Shown here one piece after another: positions 43,174-52,624 of a DNA stretch of 64,000 nt; within the stretch, counting starts at the first letter, position 1, and each line of letters begins with the position of its first letter. This stretch comes from Paenibacillus terrigena DSM 21567 (GTDB lineage Bacteria; Bacillota; Bacilli; Paenibacillales; Paenibacillaceae). The stretch spans positions 496,001-560,000 of the forward strand of contig NZ_KB895413.1 in the NCBI RefSeq assembly GCF_000374845.1. Reading direction: 5' to 3'. A model generated the notes under the pieces. The model ran no database searches. It was not told the DNA's origin and saw only the letters and a list, made by a program, of their open reading frames with translations. The position numbers and the translations under genes are program-made.

Positions 43174-46100
43174 ATGACTTCAAATATCACCGCGGAACGC
43201 ATCCGCATTATCGAATATGATCCTTCCTACGCTGGAGCGCTTGCAGAGATGTGGAACCGCAGCAACGAAAGTTGGGGCGGTGGAACCGATCAGAGAACAG
43301 AGGACAGTGTGCGTCGAGAGTTGGAGATTTCTTCTCACCTGCACCTATTTATCGCCGTCGATGGCGAAGAGGTAGTTGGATTCTGCAGTTTCTCGCACTA
43401 TCGTCATGACGAAGGCGCGTTGTATGTACCGCTGTTGAATGTGCGCCCCGATTATCACGGTCACAAGGTCGGTCGCAATTTGATTCTGAACGCCGTCCGC
43501 AGAACGGTCGAAGCGGGGTGGCCTCGCCTTGATCTGTTCACTTGGCCAGGTAATACCAAGGCAGTGCCGATGTATAAGAAATGCGGGTTCTTCTGGGAAA
43601 AAAGTGATGATTACGTCCATTTGATGAACTTCATTCCTACCGTACTGCAAACCGAAGCCCTTGCTCCCTATTTCGAGAAATTCGATTGGTATGCCGACAG
43701 TACGCGCGAACTCGTCATTGAGCCGGATGGCCGCCAGGAGCGGGGGTTTGATTATTTTGATTATACTTGGCAAAAGGGCGATCTTTTCTTGCGAGCATCA
43801 TTTGAGAAGACGGGTCGCGGATTAACTGCCCTCGACACACCTGACTATGCAATTTTCACAGAGATGGATGATCATGATCTTGTGTTTGGCTCCGCTTATA
43901 AGATTCGCTACCACATCACGAATCGTTCTGCATCGGATCTGGCGATTGAGATCAATGGTCAGAACGACAAGAATATTCGGTTTGACCTAGAGGCTGTGCG
44001 AACACTTGCCCCAGGCGAGACTGTCATCGTGGAAAGCGAGTTTGCACTGGATCCCGTTCGGGAGGAACAAAACGCGAAGAAGACACATCCGGTCGTAAAG
44101 AGTGAATGGGTTATCGGTGGTAGACGGGCGGCGTTCCGCATCGGTGTCGCGCCCAAATTCCCGCTCAAGATGAAAATGGAGCTTCCAACCCGTGAATTGT
44201 ATCCGGGTTCGCCGGCCGAATTGTATCTGAACGTGGAGAATAATTTCACCTCGGACGCGGAGTTCGCTCTCAATTTGCCGGAAGATGAATGCATGGAATG
44301 GACTGACCGCGCGGTACGCTTCAAGGTTCCGGCGAAGAGCAAAGCCTCTATCCCTGTACCCTTCATCCTGCGTTCTTATGGGCTCTACGCACACGATATT
44401 GAGGTGACGGCCGTTCCTGTGGGTGAGCGCGCGGTCTCTTTCAATAGCAGACTATCCGTTCTCGTGAAGGGAAGATATGGGCGCTATGGAGGGGAGAACG
44501 GAGATCAGTGGGTCGCCGTGAACGGCGCATATTCTCTCCACCTCAACAAGATCGACAATAGCATGTGGATCGAATATCCCGGCTCAAGCCACAACTTTTG
44601 GTGGACCTATCCGAAGCTAGGCAAGCCGTTCGCTGAAGAATTCTCCAAGAAACAGGCCAGCGAAGTGAAGATTTATTCGGAAAACGAGAGCCAGGTGCTC
44701 GAAGCAATTTACGCGTCGGAAGAGTTCCCGGGCGTAGAGATCAGAACGGTGGTCAAGCTGTATGCTAATGGAATCGCCGAGTTTCATAACGAAATTTGCA
44801 ATAACAGCGGAAAAGCGCTGGAAGAGCCTATGTACGCTTTAACGAATTTCGGCTTCTTCGGTAAGCGCCTCATCCTGCCATATCAGGGCCATTACGTGGA
44901 TATGGGCGATGCTTATGCCAGCGATCCGAGTCATTGGGACAGCGCACAGATCACGGAGAATTGGCTGTTCTGCAAGGAAGAGAACATCACCTGCGGGATT
45001 TGCTGGGATGATTCTCTGAAGCTGCTTCGACCAGAGTACACACTTGGGCTTGAGCATCATCTTGACCTCATTGCCGCTGGAGAAGTTGTGCGAACGAAGA
45101 CAACGGTGTTTGCACTGAATACCTTTGCGAATTGGTCGGATTTCCGCTCCTTCGCAAGGAAGCAGCGGGATAAAGTCACCCCGGTGCTCGACGATCATCT
45201 TGCATTCACGATCGGTGGCGGGAATCCGTTCGCTGCGGGAGTACTTCAGGCAGAACTACGCGAACGGAAGATGATTCCGCTTGCTGGGAGCCTTGAATTG
45301 TTCATCCAGAGCGATGACGGAGAGCAGAGGAAGGTCGCTGACATGGATTTGGGTCGTGAGAAGGATATGCGCGCAGCAAGCTGCGAGTATATGCCTCTGC
45401 CATCGGAATTGCAAAAACATAGCGGATCTGCTTGGAAGGTTCGGGCCGTATATCGCGGTGAGGATCGCGTTCAGAAGCGGTCGGGCCTGTGGTTGCCTCA
45501 GACGGCATCGACCATTGCTTGCGACATAGAGGAAGGACCAGGAGGGCCCGTCTACGCGGTTAGCAACGGCGTGATCTCTATTGCGGCTGCGCCTGCTTTC
45601 GGGAGCTGCGTGCATTCCCTGAAGTATGGTGGGGAAGAATGGCTTGATAGTTCCTACCCGGAAGCGGTCCCGCGTTCCTGGTGGAATCCGTGGTACGGCG
45701 GACTTGGTGTCGATATTCCTGGTATCAGCGGATTCAGTCGGCAGCAGGAGCCGAGAACGATGAGTTGGGCGGAGCGCACAGATGTTCACGGGAACACCTG
45801 GAAGGGACTCCGAATAACGACTTCCATTGAGAAGCAGGAAGCTAACCGGGGGATGACAATCAACCAGCATTACCTGATGCTGCCTGGCGTGCCGGTCCTA
45901 TGCATCCTGCATTCGGCGACGAACAGAAGTGGAATGGCTTTGCCGCAGTTTAATCTTTCGGATGAGCAGTACTTTAAACCATCGCCAGTCTATTCTGAAG
46001 GATGGATGGAACTTCCGAACGAAGGCAAGTTTATTCTCGGACAGGTGGAAGGTAATCTTGAGTCCAAAGGACTCTTGCGAATCGGTGCGGATACGCGTAA

Positions 46101-46344
46101 AGACATGCTTCATACGATCATTCGTTATCCTACTCAATCTGCTTCTTTCTACGTGAACAATCAGGTGTTTAATTATGGCGTAAATCACCAGCTACCAATA
46201 CGGAATGGAGAAACCGCTTGGACACAGCCGACCTTTATACTGTGTGGGGAGAAGACGTTGCATCTAGAAGATCTCCATGACCTGCTGAAGCTGACCTTCA
46301 CTAATCCAACTGACGATAAGGAGATTTCCAATGCCGATCATTGA
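43174..46344 (+). CDS. GNAT acetyltransferase fused to a large C-terminal region
   Basis: 1056 residues. Residues 8-160 form a GNAT domain: the acetyl-CoA loop reads VRPDYHGHKVGRNLI and the end MYKKCGFF. Residues about 170-430 are two immunoglobulin-like beta domains (ITNRSASDLAIEINGQ and LYLNVENNFTSDAEF). From about 440 the chain looks like a carbohydrate-active or mutarotase-type beta-sandwich (HNFWWTYPKLGKPF, ALTNFGFFGKRLILPYQGHY). I know no named family for the whole. AAGGAG precedes the ATG. It overlaps the amidohydrolase gene by 14 bases. Confidence 0.8.
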   Translation: MTSNITAERIRIIEYDPSYAGALAEMWNRSNESWGGGTDQRTEDSVRRELEISSHLHLFIAVDGEEVVGFCSFSHYRHDEGALYVPLLNVRPDYHGHKVGRNLILNAVRRTVEAGWPRLDLFTWPGNTKAVPMYKKCGFFWEKSDDYVHLMNFIPTVLQTEALAPYFEKFDWYADSTRELVIEPDGRQERGFDYFDYTWQKGDLFLRASFEKTGRGLTALDTPDYAIFTEMDDHDLVFGSAYKIRYHITNRSASDLAIEINGQNDKNIRFDLEAVRTLAPGETVIVESEFALDPVREEQNAKKTHPVVKSEWVIGGRRAAFRIGVAPKFPLKMKMELPTRELYPGSPAELYLNVENNFTSDAEFALNLPEDECMEWTDRAVRFKVPAKSKASIPVPFILRSYGLYAHDIEVTAVPVGERAVSFNSRLSVLVKGRYGRYGGENGDQWVAVNGAYSLHLNKIDNSMWIEYPGSSHNFWWTYPKLGKPFAEEFSKKQASEVKIYSENESQVLEAIYASEEFPGVEIRTVVKLYANGIAEFHNEICNNSGKALEEPMYALTNFGFFGKRLILPYQGHYVDMGDAYASDPSHWDSAQITENWLFCKEENITCGICWDDSLKLLRPEYTLGLEHHLDLIAAGEVVRTKTTVFALNTFANWSDFRSFARKQRDKVTPVLDDHLAFTIGGGNPFAAGVLQAELRERKMIPLAGSLELFIQSDDGEQRKVADMDLGREKDMRAASCEYMPLPSELQKHSGSAWKVRAVYRGEDRVQKRSGLWLPQTASTIACDIEEGPGGPVYAVSNGVISIAAAPAFGSCVHSLKYGGEEWLDSSYPEAVPRSWWNPWYGGLGVDIPGISGFSRQQEPRTMSWAERTDVHGNTWKGLRITTSIEKQEANRGMTINQHYLMLPGVPVLCILHSATNRSGMALPQFNLSDEQYFKPSPVYSEGWMELPNEGKFILGQVEGNLESKGLLRIGADTRKDMLHTIIRYPTQSASFYVNNQVFNYGVNHQLPIRNGETAWTQPTFILCGEKTLHLEDLHDLLKLTFTNPTDDKEISNADH

Positions 46345-47206
46345 CATTCACATCCATTTATCGGATATCGATAGCTTTCATCAAACGGCGAGGGACCTGT
46401 CCAAAGTCGATTACACGGCGGCAGGCCTCAAGGCCGAGTTTGATAAGAACGACGTGATTCTCGGGATTGGCATGGGTGTTACGGAGCAAGTGAAAGGAGC
46501 CTTTCCTGACTATACCTCACCTAATCCCATGGGCCTTGACTTGGAAGGTACGGTTCCACCGTTCTTAATGGAATGCGTAGGCATCAATCCGAACATGCTC
46601 ATAGGGAAGAACGCGCAAGAGGAGTTGGACCGAATCGAAGCGCGGCTAAAGGCGCCTGAGGTTGCGGGAATAAAGTTGTATGCCGGGTACTATCACCATT
46701 ATGTCTATGACAAAATCTATACCCCGATCTATGAACTGGCGGCTACATACGGACTGCCGGTGGTCATTCATACCGGTGATACATACTCCAAGAATGGATT
46801 GCTCAAGTATTCGCATCCGCTCACCGTGGATGAATTAGCCTATCAGCAGCGTGACGTGAACTTTATGATCTGTCATCTGGGGGATCCATGGGTGATGGAC
46901 GCTGCGGAAGTCGTCGCCAAGAATCCGAACGTCTATGCCGATTTGTCCGGTCTCGTCGTCGGTGATCGACCTCATTTTGAGCGGTTTATGAAAGAGCCCC
47001 TATTCATGGATCATTTCCGCCGGGCTCTTGTATACTCCGATCATTACGAGAAAATGTTGTTCGGGACCGATTGGCCGCTTGCGCCAATTGACCTGTATGC
47101 GGAATTCGTCCGCCGTCTCGTGCCTGAGCAGCACCACGAGAGAGTATTTTACGAGAATGCCTTTGAACTGTTCCCGCGCATAGAGCAGCGAATTGCTGAG
47201 CTCTGA
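46331..47206 (+). CDS. Amidohydrolase family (TIM-barrel metal hydrolase)
   Basis: 291 residues. The opening IIDIHIHLSD supplies the HxH metal ligands; HTGDTY, ICHLGDPW and FGTDWPLAP give the later His and Asp ligands of Amidohydrolase_2 enzymes (decarboxylases and lactonases such as LigI-type). AAGGAG lies within the GNAT gene end. Translational coupling with the 1056-residue protein suggests they act on the same compound. Confidence 0.9.
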   Translation: MPIIDIHIHLSDIDSFHQTARDLSKVDYTAAGLKAEFDKNDVILGIGMGVTEQVKGAFPDYTSPNPMGLDLEGTVPPFLMECVGINPNMLIGKNAQEELDRIEARLKAPEVAGIKLYAGYYHHYVYDKIYTPIYELAATYGLPVVIHTGDTYSKNGLLKYSHPLTVDELAYQQRDVNFMICHLGDPWVMDAAEVVAKNPNVYADLSGLVVGDRPHFERFMKEPLFMDHFRRALVYSDHYEKMLFGTDWPLAPIDLYAEFVRRLVPEQHHERVFYENAFELFPRIEQRIAEL

Positions 47207-47237
47207 GACGAGAGGGGATAACGCAATATGCTTATCC

Positions 47238-47283
47238 GAAGAAGACGTTAACGGATGTTATACATCTGACTAACGTCTTCTTC
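47238..47283. terminator. Terminator between convergent genes
   Basis: GAAGAAGACGTTA and TAACGTCTTCTTC form a 13-bp stem followed by ATTTTC. It ends the GNAT/amidohydrolase operon and the converging aldo-keto reductase gene. Confidence 0.85.
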
Positions 47284-47316
47284 ATTTTCAGCAGCATTTT
47301 ACTATCCAAGTCGAAC

Positions 47317-48255
47317 TTATTGCAGGATTTCTTCAATGCGATTGAGCACGTCTTCGCTCAGTTCAATGCCTGATGCTTTCGCATTTCCAGTTATCTGATC
47401 CGGACGGCTGGCTCCGACAAGTGCACTTGCTACGTTGTCATTGCGTAGAATCCAGGCCAATGCGAGATTTCCAACGGAAATCTCGAGTTCCACAGCAATT
47501 ACTGCAAGCTGCGCTACTTTAGCAATTTTCTCATCCGTGATCCCCTCGCGCACCCATTCCAACTTGGCGGCACGACTGTCCTGCGGGATGTTGGTGATGG
47601 ACGTATATTTGCCGGTCAACAAGCCTTGTGCAAGTGGACAGAACACGACTTGACCGATGCCGGAACGTTCGCTAAGTGGGATGATTTCCTTTTCGATATA
47701 GCGATCGAACATATTATAGATGGGTTGATTAACGATGATACGGTCCAATAAATATCGGTCGGCAACACCGAGTGCCTCCGCGATCTCGGATGCTTGCCAC
47801 TCGCTTACGCCGGCATAGAGCACTTTGCCTTGGCGAATGAGATCGTCGATGGCCCGCAGTGTCTCGTGCAGCGGTGTTTCTGGATCGTGGCGATGGCAGT
47901 AGAAAATGTCGACGTAATCGTGATCGAGACGTTTCAAGCTTGCGTTCACTTGCTCCGTGATGTGTTTTCGTGATAATCCACGGTCGTTAGGACCGTCTCC
48001 CATGGGCCAGAATGCTTTGGTAGCCAGTACGTAGGATTCACGCGGATAATCCTTGAGTACTTTTCCGACGAGTTCTTCCGCGGCTCCATTCTCGTAGACA
48101 TTCGCCGTATCGAAAAAATTAATACCCAGATCGTAGGCGGTTTTAATCGAATTCACTGCATTTTCGCGTTCGACGTAACCTCCATAGGTAAGCCAGCTTC
48201 CCAAGCTGATTTCACTGACTTTAAGTCCGCTTCCGCCTAATCTTCTGTATTTCAT
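47317..48255 (-). CDS. Aldo-keto reductase (KCNAB/YghZ-like)
   Basis: 312 residues from ATG 48255 (AAGGAGGACTACCC upstream). Catalytic residues are visible: Asp in FFDTANVYENG (with the Tyr), Lys in VLATKAFWP and His in FYCHRHDPET. The C-terminus SALVGASRPDQITGNAKASG binds NADP. It reduces aldehydes or ketones, often methylglyoxal-like ones, in the cytoplasm. Monocistronic. Confidence 0.92.
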   Translation of the reverse strand: MKYRRLGGSGLKVSEISLGSWLTYGGYVERENAVNSIKTAYDLGINFFDTANVYENGAAEELVGKVLKDYPRESYVLATKAFWPMGDGPNDRGLSRKHITEQVNASLKRLDHDYVDIFYCHRHDPETPLHETLRAIDDLIRQGKVLYAGVSEWQASEIAEALGVADRYLLDRIIVNQPIYNMFDRYIEKEIIPLSERSGIGQVVFCPLAQGLLTGKYTSITNIPQDSRAAKLEWVREGITDEKIAKVAQLAVIAVELEISVGNLALAWILRNDNVASALVGASRPDQITGNAKASGIELSEDVLNRIEEILQ

Positions 48256-48440
48256 TGGGTAGTCCTCCTTAACTCGTATTCCTCGTGTACTATACCAATT
48301 TATATACAATTGAAGAGGCGAGATGCTCAAAAATCGTAGATATGCTTAAAATAATATTTTTTTCTGTACCTTCAAACCTCTTGGTTCATTCCAGCGTTAC
48401 CTTTTAATAACATCATATTTTCATAGGAGGTTGTCAAAGG

Positions 48441-49769
48441 ATGAAAAAAATGGGGAAGCTGCTTCTTGCAGTTACGCTAAGCGCAATGCTGCTGGTACCG
48501 GGGCTCGCTATGGCTGAAGAGGCTACAGTAGGTAAAGGTGACGTAAAAACGGACGCACCGACGGCGGCTGAGTTTGGTTTACTTAACGGTGACCGTAATG
48601 GCGTTGACGCTGAATATTTAGCCAAGAGCACGACGCGTATGCAAGCGGCTATTATCTCGCTGCGGCTGCAGGGGAAGCTTGATGAGGCAAGCGCATATAC
48701 GGGGAAGAAGAACTTTGACGATGCGAATCAGGTAGGAGCAAACAACCAAGCTATTCTTGCTTATCTGAACAGCAACCCTCAATACGGTTGGAAGGGCGAT
48801 GGAGCGAATCATTTCAGTCCACTAGCACCTGTAAGCTCACAACAGTTGTATAAGGTGCTGCTTGAGGTTCTAGGTTATAAATCGGATAAGGACTTCGCTT
48901 ACGAGGATACAGAATCCTTTGCTGCCGACAAAGGGATGAACCAAATCTCTGGTGTCTCCGCGTTGATAAATAATCATGTCTCCACAGCACTTGTTGAATC
49001 CTTATATGGATCGATGTCTGATGGACAGAAGCTTTTTGATAAATTACAGAAGGACGGAATCATTCCTGCTTCCGCGAAGCTACCTGAGCGAATTGGTATG
49101 CGTACGGACGCCAAGCTTGGAACTGTCCTCGTAGACGGTAAAGGCCGTACACTATATTACTTCTCCAAGGATGCTCAGAATTTAGATGCCTGTCAAGGGC
49201 CGTGTCTTGCGAATTGGCCTATCCTAAGTGCGGATCAACTGCAGATTCCAGCTTCGATGAATCCTGAAGATTTTACCGTTGTGACGCATGCGGGAGGTGC
49301 GAAGCAGTGGATGTACAAAGGCTGGCCTCTCTATACGTTCGCAAAAGATAAAAAAGCTGGCGATACGCTGGGTGAAGGCGTTATGGGCGTATGGTTCGCG
49401 GCTAAGCCGGACTACCGTGTTATGCTTGGTTCCAACGCAGAGTTAGGTCCGTATCTGACAGACGATCAAGGTCGGACATTATACTATTTTACGAAAGATA
49501 AGCCGCAAATGAGCGCTTGCGAAGGCGAGTGTCTTGCGATTTGGCCGGTATATGGGACCATAGAAGGCAGTGTGCCATCAACCCTGAATAAGGAAGACTT
49601 CGGCGCCATCACACGTCCTGACGGCACCAAGCAAGCGACCTTCAAAGGCTCCCCGCTGTATTACTTTGCGAAAGACGTCAAGCATGGCGACACAATGGGT
49701 CAGAAAGTGAAGGATGTATGGTTCGTGATTGATCCCGGTAAATTCAATGGTGTACCAGCGGCTAAGTAG
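48441..49769 (+). CDS. Secreted four-repeat protein with YxFxKD motifs (Lipoprotein_15 / COG4315 type)
   Basis: 442 residues. Signal peptide to about 25 (GLAMA|EE). Residues 30-205 hold a helical region resembling fasciclin-free S-layer-like spacer. Residues 215-435 contain two tandem units, each with a pair of motifs: YYFSKD, YTFAKD, YYFTKD and YYFAKD, with CQGPCLANWP and CEGECLAIWP Cys pairs. These repeats occur in secreted, heme- or redox-associated proteins of unclear role. Downstream lie an ECF sigma/anti-sigma pair that may control it. Confidence 0.85.
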   Translation: MKKMGKLLLAVTLSAMLLVPGLAMAEEATVGKGDVKTDAPTAAEFGLLNGDRNGVDAEYLAKSTTRMQAAIISLRLQGKLDEASAYTGKKNFDDANQVGANNQAILAYLNSNPQYGWKGDGANHFSPLAPVSSQQLYKVLLEVLGYKSDKDFAYEDTESFAADKGMNQISGVSALINNHVSTALVESLYGSMSDGQKLFDKLQKDGIIPASAKLPERIGMRTDAKLGTVLVDGKGRTLYYFSKDAQNLDACQGPCLANWPILSADQLQIPASMNPEDFTVVTHAGGAKQWMYKGWPLYTFAKDKKAGDTLGEGVMGVWFAAKPDYRVMLGSNAELGPYLTDDQGRTLYYFTKDKPQMSACEGECLAIWPVYGTIEGSVPSTLNKEDFGAITRPDGTKQATFKGSPLYYFAKDVKHGDTMGQKVKDVWFVIDPGKFNGVPAAK

Positions 49770-49826
49770 ACCGTAACCAGAACATAAACTAGTGATATCA
49801 TAGACTTGCCAGAATCGTAATTACCC

Positions 49827-49876
49827 ACATCAGCAGGGGAACTGTAACATCGGTTTCCTTGCTGATGTCTTCTTGT
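49827..49876 (+). terminator. Terminator of the secreted repeat gene
   Basis: ACATCAGCAGGGGAA pairs with TTTCCTTGCTGATGT (G-U and one mismatch), then CTTCTTGTTTTT. Confidence 0.85.
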
Positions 49877-49953
49877 TTTTACCCATAAAAATATTGCGCG
49901 TGTAAAACCAGGTTGAAATATTGAACCGGTGCGACCAAGGAGGCCTCGTCCGT

Positions 49954-50520
49954 ATGCACCATCTATCTGACTACGAATTAATGCTGCTCGTGAAACAGAA
50001 GGAACAGGAAGCGTTGTCCATTTTATACGATCGCTACGTGTCCCTTATTTATTCCTTCGCCTGCAAAGCGACTCGAGACGAACAAGCCGCACGGGATATT
50101 GTCCAATCCGTTTACGTCCGGCTGTGGACGACGGATTCGGTATTCAATCCAGATAAGGGAAAGTTCACAAGTTGGCTAATTACAATCACCCGAAATTTGA
50201 CGATGGATTGGTTGCGCCAGCAGCGCAGGCACAGCAATGGGCTTATTCCTTATCTCCCCGAAGAAATGGAAAGCATCCCTGATCAAGCGGCCACGCCTGA
50301 AGTACATGTGGAGAGAGAGTCACTCAAGGAGCAAATTCGCAACGCCTATCGCTTTTTGTCTAAGCAACAGATCGAGCTTCTAGAGGATTTTTATTGGCGA
50401 GGTTACAGCCTGAGAGAATTGGCCGAGCACTATAGGGAGCCTTTGGGCACCGTGAAGAACAGACTGCATCAGTCATTGAAAATATTACGCAGACATCTGG
50501 TCGTAGAAGGAGAGGGATGA
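49954..50520 (+). CDS. ECF RNA polymerase sigma factor (SigK/RskA-linked type)
   Basis: 188 residues from ATG 49954 (AAGGAGGC upstream). Region 2 reads ALSILYDRYVSLIYSFACKA, then DIVQSVYVRLWTTDSVFNP; region 4 reads IELLEDFYWRGYSLRELAEH ending VKNRLHQSLKILRRHL. It directs RNA polymerase to an envelope or oxidative stress set. The stop overlaps the anti-sigma start (ATGA). Confidence 0.93.
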   Translation: MHHLSDYELMLLVKQKEQEALSILYDRYVSLIYSFACKATRDEQAARDIVQSVYVRLWTTDSVFNPDKGKFTSWLITITRNLTMDWLRQQRRHSNGLIPYLPEEMESIPDQAATPEVHVERESLKEQIRNAYRFLSKQQIELLEDFYWRGYSLRELAEHYREPLGTVKNRLHQSLKILRRHLVVEGEG

Positions 50521-51281
50521 CCTTGGACGAGAAAACACAATCCGTTTGCGAATTGTACCTGGATTATTTATCTGGTGTATGCACTGAGGAAGAGCGCATT
50601 GTCTTTGAGCGTCATCTGCCAGGCTGTGAAGCCTGCCAAGCGGAGACCGCTGAACTACAACCCGTATGGGAGAGGATGTCCGCAGATATGGAACAAATCG
50701 AACCACCAGAAGATTTGAAGCAGCAAGTGATGAAGGCGGCTTTTGCTGCTGAGGATACGACAAAAGCTCAACCTGCTGCTGAGACAAACCGTCGAAGTGT
50801 AAAAATACGCTGGTTGCGAAAAGCTCCAGCCGTTGCGATGATTGCTATGTTCCTTTTCGGTTCGGCATGGAACTTCTGGTTGTATCGTGAACGTATAAAC
50901 ATGTCAACGACTGCTGAAATGCAGTATGTAGACCCATCACAGATCAAAATAGCTATTCCGCTGCAATCTCAATCTCTTGATGATTCCAAGGCTTCCGGCA
51001 TCGCCTACATCCTCGACAAAGGGAAGAGCAAGCAGTTCGTGGTATATGTCTACGGAGCCACACCAACGACCGGTGATCAAGCCTATCAGGTCTGGCTCAT
51101 TAAGGATGGTATTCGCTCCAGCGCAGGGACGTTTCGGGTTGTATCTGAAGGTGCCGGTGTCGGCATGCTGACGTTGCCGATGGAATCTGATACTCCCAAT
51201 TTTGATCGGATCGGGATTACGCTTGAACCGGACGACAAGGGAGATCAGCCTCGTGGTAAAAAAATGTTCGGATCAGTGTAA
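50517..51281 (+). CDS. Anti-sigma factor, zinc-finger plus RskA-like domain
   Basis: 254 residues. The zinc-binding anti-sigma motif is HLPGCEAC (HxxxCxxC) with an upstream Cys/His-rich helix. A membrane helix lies near 101-119 (KAPAVAMIAMFLFGSAWNFW). The outside domain is RskA-C-like (FVVYVYGATPTTGDQAYQVW). Membrane-bound sequestration of the sigma factor, released by proteolysis or redox change of the zinc site, is the family mechanism. It is co-translated with the sigma gene. Confidence 0.92.
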   Translation: MTLDEKTQSVCELYLDYLSGVCTEEERIVFERHLPGCEACQAETAELQPVWERMSADMEQIEPPEDLKQQVMKAAFAAEDTTKAQPAAETNRRSVKIRWLRKAPAVAMIAMFLFGSAWNFWLYRERINMSTTAEMQYVDPSQIKIAIPLQSQSLDDSKASGIAYILDKGKSKQFVVYVYGATPTTGDQAYQVWLIKDGIRSSAGTFRVVSEGAGVGMLTLPMESDTPNFDRIGITLEPDDKGDQPRGKKMFGSV

Positions 51282-51290
51282 CACATTGAA

Positions 51291-51447
51291 AATGAAGCCC
51301 TTAGAGGAGTCACAAGAAACGTTTGCAGCCAATGTGGTTGGATTCTTCGGGAATATGCCGAAGACACTGGTAAGTATAGTAGAACTTGAGTTGGAGAATA
51401 AGAAAGTGAAGGAGCTGCTTGCTTGCAGCTCCTTTCTCGTTTATTGA
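51291..51447 (+). CDS. Possible small protein fragment containing a terminator
   Basis: 51 residues (MKPLEESQETFAANVVGFFG and so on), no ribosome binding site. The 3' part is the hairpin at 51411-51436. It is more likely a gene remnant than a gene. Confidence 0.2.
51411..51436 (+). terminator. Terminator of the sigma/anti-sigma operon
   Basis: GGAGCTGC and GCAGCTCC with loop TTGCTT, then TTTCTCGTTT. Confidence 0.8.
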
Positions 51448-51475
51448 AGTAAAGGGCAGGAGAGCTGAATAACTG
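51441..51475 (+). repeat. Interspersed repeat R1
   Basis: TTATTGAAGTAAAGGGCAGG followed by AGAGCTGAATAA. The core AACGGGCAGGA is repeated at 53738, 62224 and 63196. Confidence 0.5.
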
Positions 51476-51532
51476 AGCGAATACAACTAAATACGATTAA
51501 TTTGAAAACTAAACTTAGATGGAGACATTACA

Positions 51533-52150
51533 ATGAAGATTTTATTAGTAAGGCACGGCATGGATGAAGATGGTTTTCGAGGAGGTTGGAGTAACAGGGG
51601 GTTAATTGACCAGGGCGTCCTTCAATCGAGGAAACTTGGTGAGGATCTATATCGTCATCCAGGGAAATACGGTATCAATACAATTCTGAGCAGCGATCTT
51701 ACACGTGCTGTTGAAACGACAAGGGAAATTGAACAGATTCTTAAAATAGAGGCCATTTACTCAGAAGAATGGAGAGAAATGAATAACGGAGTGCTAGCTG
51801 GAATGCCTAATAAAGAAGCCGAGGAAAAGTATCCAGGGATTTACTTTAATACTCTTCAGATGGATACTCCTTTTCCGGGAGGCGAAACTCCATTACATTT
51901 TTATAACAGAATTAGAAATTCATTTGATAACTTATGTATGAAGCTTGAAAATCAAGAAATCCAGTCGAATGTATTGATAGTCACACATGGAGGTGTCATT
52001 AATGTCTTGTATTATCTTTTAAACGGTCAGGAATGGACCAACCAATGTTCATTCTTTCCTATTGATAATACAAGCGTACATACGGTTGAGAAGATATGCA
52101 ACAAATGGAAAATTACTGAAAAGAATATAACTAAACATTTATATTTTTGA
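51533..52150 (+). CDS. Histidine phosphatase family protein
   Basis: 205 residues. The catalytic RHG lies in ILLVRHGMDEDGFRGGW; SSDLTRAVETT gives the second Arg, EWREMNNG the acid, and IVTHGGVINVL the second His. All catalytic residues of the phosphoglycerate-mutase-like fold are present. The substrate is open. There is no strict ribosome binding site (GGAGACATTACA upstream of ATG is acceptable). Confidence 0.92.
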   Translation: MKILLVRHGMDEDGFRGGWSNRGLIDQGVLQSRKLGEDLYRHPGKYGINTILSSDLTRAVETTREIEQILKIEAIYSEEWREMNNGVLAGMPNKEAEEKYPGIYFNTLQMDTPFPGGETPLHFYNRIRNSFDNLCMKLENQEIQSNVLIVTHGGVINVLYYLLNGQEWTNQCSFFPIDNTSVHTVEKICNKWKITEKNITKHLYF

Positions 52151-52217
52151 AAGCTTCTGAAATTCGTTAGTAACGGGCCAATCGACAGAGGAGAAACGAT
52201 TAAATGCTTGCCCATTA

Positions 52218-52340
52218 ATGAACTGGCTTCGGGTCAAAGGGACGAATGTACCAAAAGTCATCGGCGTCCACATGCTGGCACTTAGCTTGATTGGTGTTTT
52301 ATTCATACCGGTATCCGGCTTCTGGCTCGTCATTCCGTAA
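52218..52340 (+). pseudogene. C-terminal fragment of a membrane protein
   Basis: 40 residues, MNWLRVKGTNVPKVIGVHML then a hydrophobic helix ending FWLVIP. It looks like the tail of a lost multi-helix protein. The rest of 52151-52624 holds nothing I can support. Confidence 0.35.
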
Positions 52341-52624
52341 GCAGTCATTATAATACGCAGGCAAGAGTCTATCTTTGTCGCGTCAGGTGAAAACACGAAG
52401 ACGAGATCAAATAAGTAACGAAGACGGGGCTGCCGGCATGGATCGGTATCCTATTTACGCTAACTGGCTGGTTAATGTAGTATGATTGAATTTGTTTATT
52501 CTGGAAACATTTTCATGTATCTAACGTCTAACATTTAAACGTAGACCGCTATATATCGACTGATTGGACACAATTTGATGTGATAACTGGGACGTTCCAT
52601 TTATTCGATGGGGGATAAACACAA

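Noticed and set aside
52139-52396. Minus-strand open frame of 85 codons
   Set aside because: It starts without a ribosome binding site and overlaps a better plus-strand membrane fragment.
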